DNA of 64,000 bases from Prorocentrum cordatum (Eukaryota; Sar; Dinophyceae; Prorocentrales; Prorocentraceae): assembly GCA_963575745.1 (NCBI GenBank), contig CAUYUJ010019896.1, positions 1-64,000 on the forward strand. Reading direction: 5' to 3'. Each line of letters opens with the position of its first letter. The stretch's first letter is position 1. The notes below the pieces were generated by a model that saw only the letters and a list, made by a program, of their open reading frames with translations, was not told the origin of the DNA and made no database searches. This document shows, in pieces, positions 63,252 through 64,000 of this stretch. Both the position numbers and the translations under genes were made by a program.

Positions 63252-64000
63252 GGCGAAGGGAGGAGGGGGAAGAGCGAAGGTAGAACAGAGGCAAGAAATA
63301 GCAGAGAGGGAAAGAAAGAAGAAAACAGAAGAAGCGAAAACAAAGAGGAGAGAAGCAAGCGAAAAGGAAGGGAAGAGGAGACAAGAGAACAGAAGGAAGG
63401 CGGAAGGAAGGGCGGCGGCAGCGACGACGAGAACGACGAACGCCCGCGTCGCCGGCTCACCCAGCGCCCCGCCCCGCCCCCGGGAGCCCGCGCGCGCGGG
63501 GTCGGGCAGTCGCGCGCATGGGACGAGCGGGTGCAGGAGTGCCTGCGCGCAGAGCACGACGTGGTCCATGAGGAGTTCGTCGATGATTCCACGTTCGAGG
63601 CGGCGGAACGCGAGCAGAAATCGGTCCGGAAAGCGCGCCGCGCGTCGTGCCGGCGGTCTCGGTGCGTGCGGCGGGAGGCGGGGTGGATGCTGCGGACGGA
63701 GGCGGCAGCCGAGCGGGACGAGCAGCTTGCACACCGTGTGTTGCTCCCCGTCGTGCCACGCCCCTTACTGTGCGACGCGTCGCCAGAGCGGGTCTCGTTT
63801 GGGCGCAGCGCGCGGGGGGCGGCCGCAAGAACGGGCGATTGGAGCAGTTCCTCACCGCGCGCGCAGCCCGTGCCGTCGACCCGAGTGAGCCGCTGGCGCG
63901 CGCCCCTAAGGCCGCCGCCGCGGCTGCGTTCGACGTGTCGTCGTGGACCGTGGGCGATGCGGCCCTGCGCGCTGCCTGCGTTCTTGCTGCTCTCGGCGTG
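63252..64000 (+). CDS. Coding-like GC-rich segment of unknown function, runs off window
   Basis: The composition changes abruptly after CCCAGT. The frame with codons at 63252, 63255 and so on has no stop to the window end (about 249 codons). It begins with a Lys/Glu/Arg-rich stretch, then an acidic SDDENDERPRRR, a Pro/Ala linker, and a charged region (WDERVQECLRAEHDVVHEE, FVDDSTFEAAEREQKSVRK). From about 63760 a second frame is more protein-like (KNGRLEQFLTARAARAV, FDVSSWTVGDAALRAACV), which suggests an intron, a frameshift or a degraded gene. No family recognised, and the true start is unknown. A 220-codon frame at 63226-63888 overlaps but is Arg/Cys-rich and less convincing. Confidence 0.45.

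Overview
This window is nuclear DNA of a dinoflagellate, and almost all of it is repeats and retroelements. The clearest evidence for the host is an exact 22-nt dinoflagellate spliced leader (DinoSL) at 16644-16665. It is fused to repeat sequence and a retrotransposon body, as expected for a trans-spliced mRNA that was reverse transcribed and put back into the genome. I found no rRNA, tRNA, CRISPR array, or ordinary host gene that I can name.

Most of the window is a head-to-tail series of repeat units. Type-1 units are about 1.1-1.2 kb when complete and hold degenerate tandem subrepeats of about 180 bp. Type-2 units are about 0.39 kb. Both types end in a strong hairpin (stem CCGGCGGTAA/TTACCGCCGG) followed by CGCCCAGT, and both have type-specific terminal inverted repeats (ACTCGTAGAGCTTCC or ACCTCGTAGAGCTC). 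The right end of a unit is fixed, but its left end starts at many different points of the consensus. A 350-bp tandem array (1080-3866), a 1,069-bp tandem duplication (about 3.7-5.8 kb) and a 1.25-kb dispersed duplication (5.8-7.2 against 10.1-11.3 kb) are built on these units.

Four LINE-type retrotransposon bodies are present. LINE-A (about 16.7-19.6 kb), LINE-B (19.6-24.2 kb) and LINE-C (24.2-30.7 kb) lie head to tail inside one split hairpin. LINE-D (60.6-63.1 kb) is a truncated sister of LINE-B. Five shorter retroposons or solo LINE 3' tails lie at 6918-7036, 11346-12058, 13293-13465, 36975-37693 and 45343-46146. All nine 3' A-tracts join the hairpin loop at the same nucleotide, so the loop looks like the specific target of this LINE group. 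LINE-B and LINE-C encode ORF1, then an APE-type endonuclease, reverse transcriptase and RNase H. All reverse transcriptases carry WADN instead of the usual (F/Y)ADD. The RNase H motifs occur in a circularly permuted order. ORF1 and ORF2 are in one frame, separated by a single UGA followed by C.

Other inserts are an element with 37-bp terminal direct repeats and a 503-codon ORF (51515-53747), a 2-kb block with a 90-bp minisatellite and GC-rich duplications (57766-59807), and a GC-rich, coding-like segment of unknown function that runs off the right edge (63252-64000). The many 60-145-codon open frames inside the repeat units are not supported as genes.

My working picture is this. Hairpin-ended units form a self-similar landing field, LINEs insert into the hairpin loops, and at least some units are transcribed and trans-spliced. 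How the units themselves multiply (reverse transcription or breakage at the hairpin) is not settled by the sequence.
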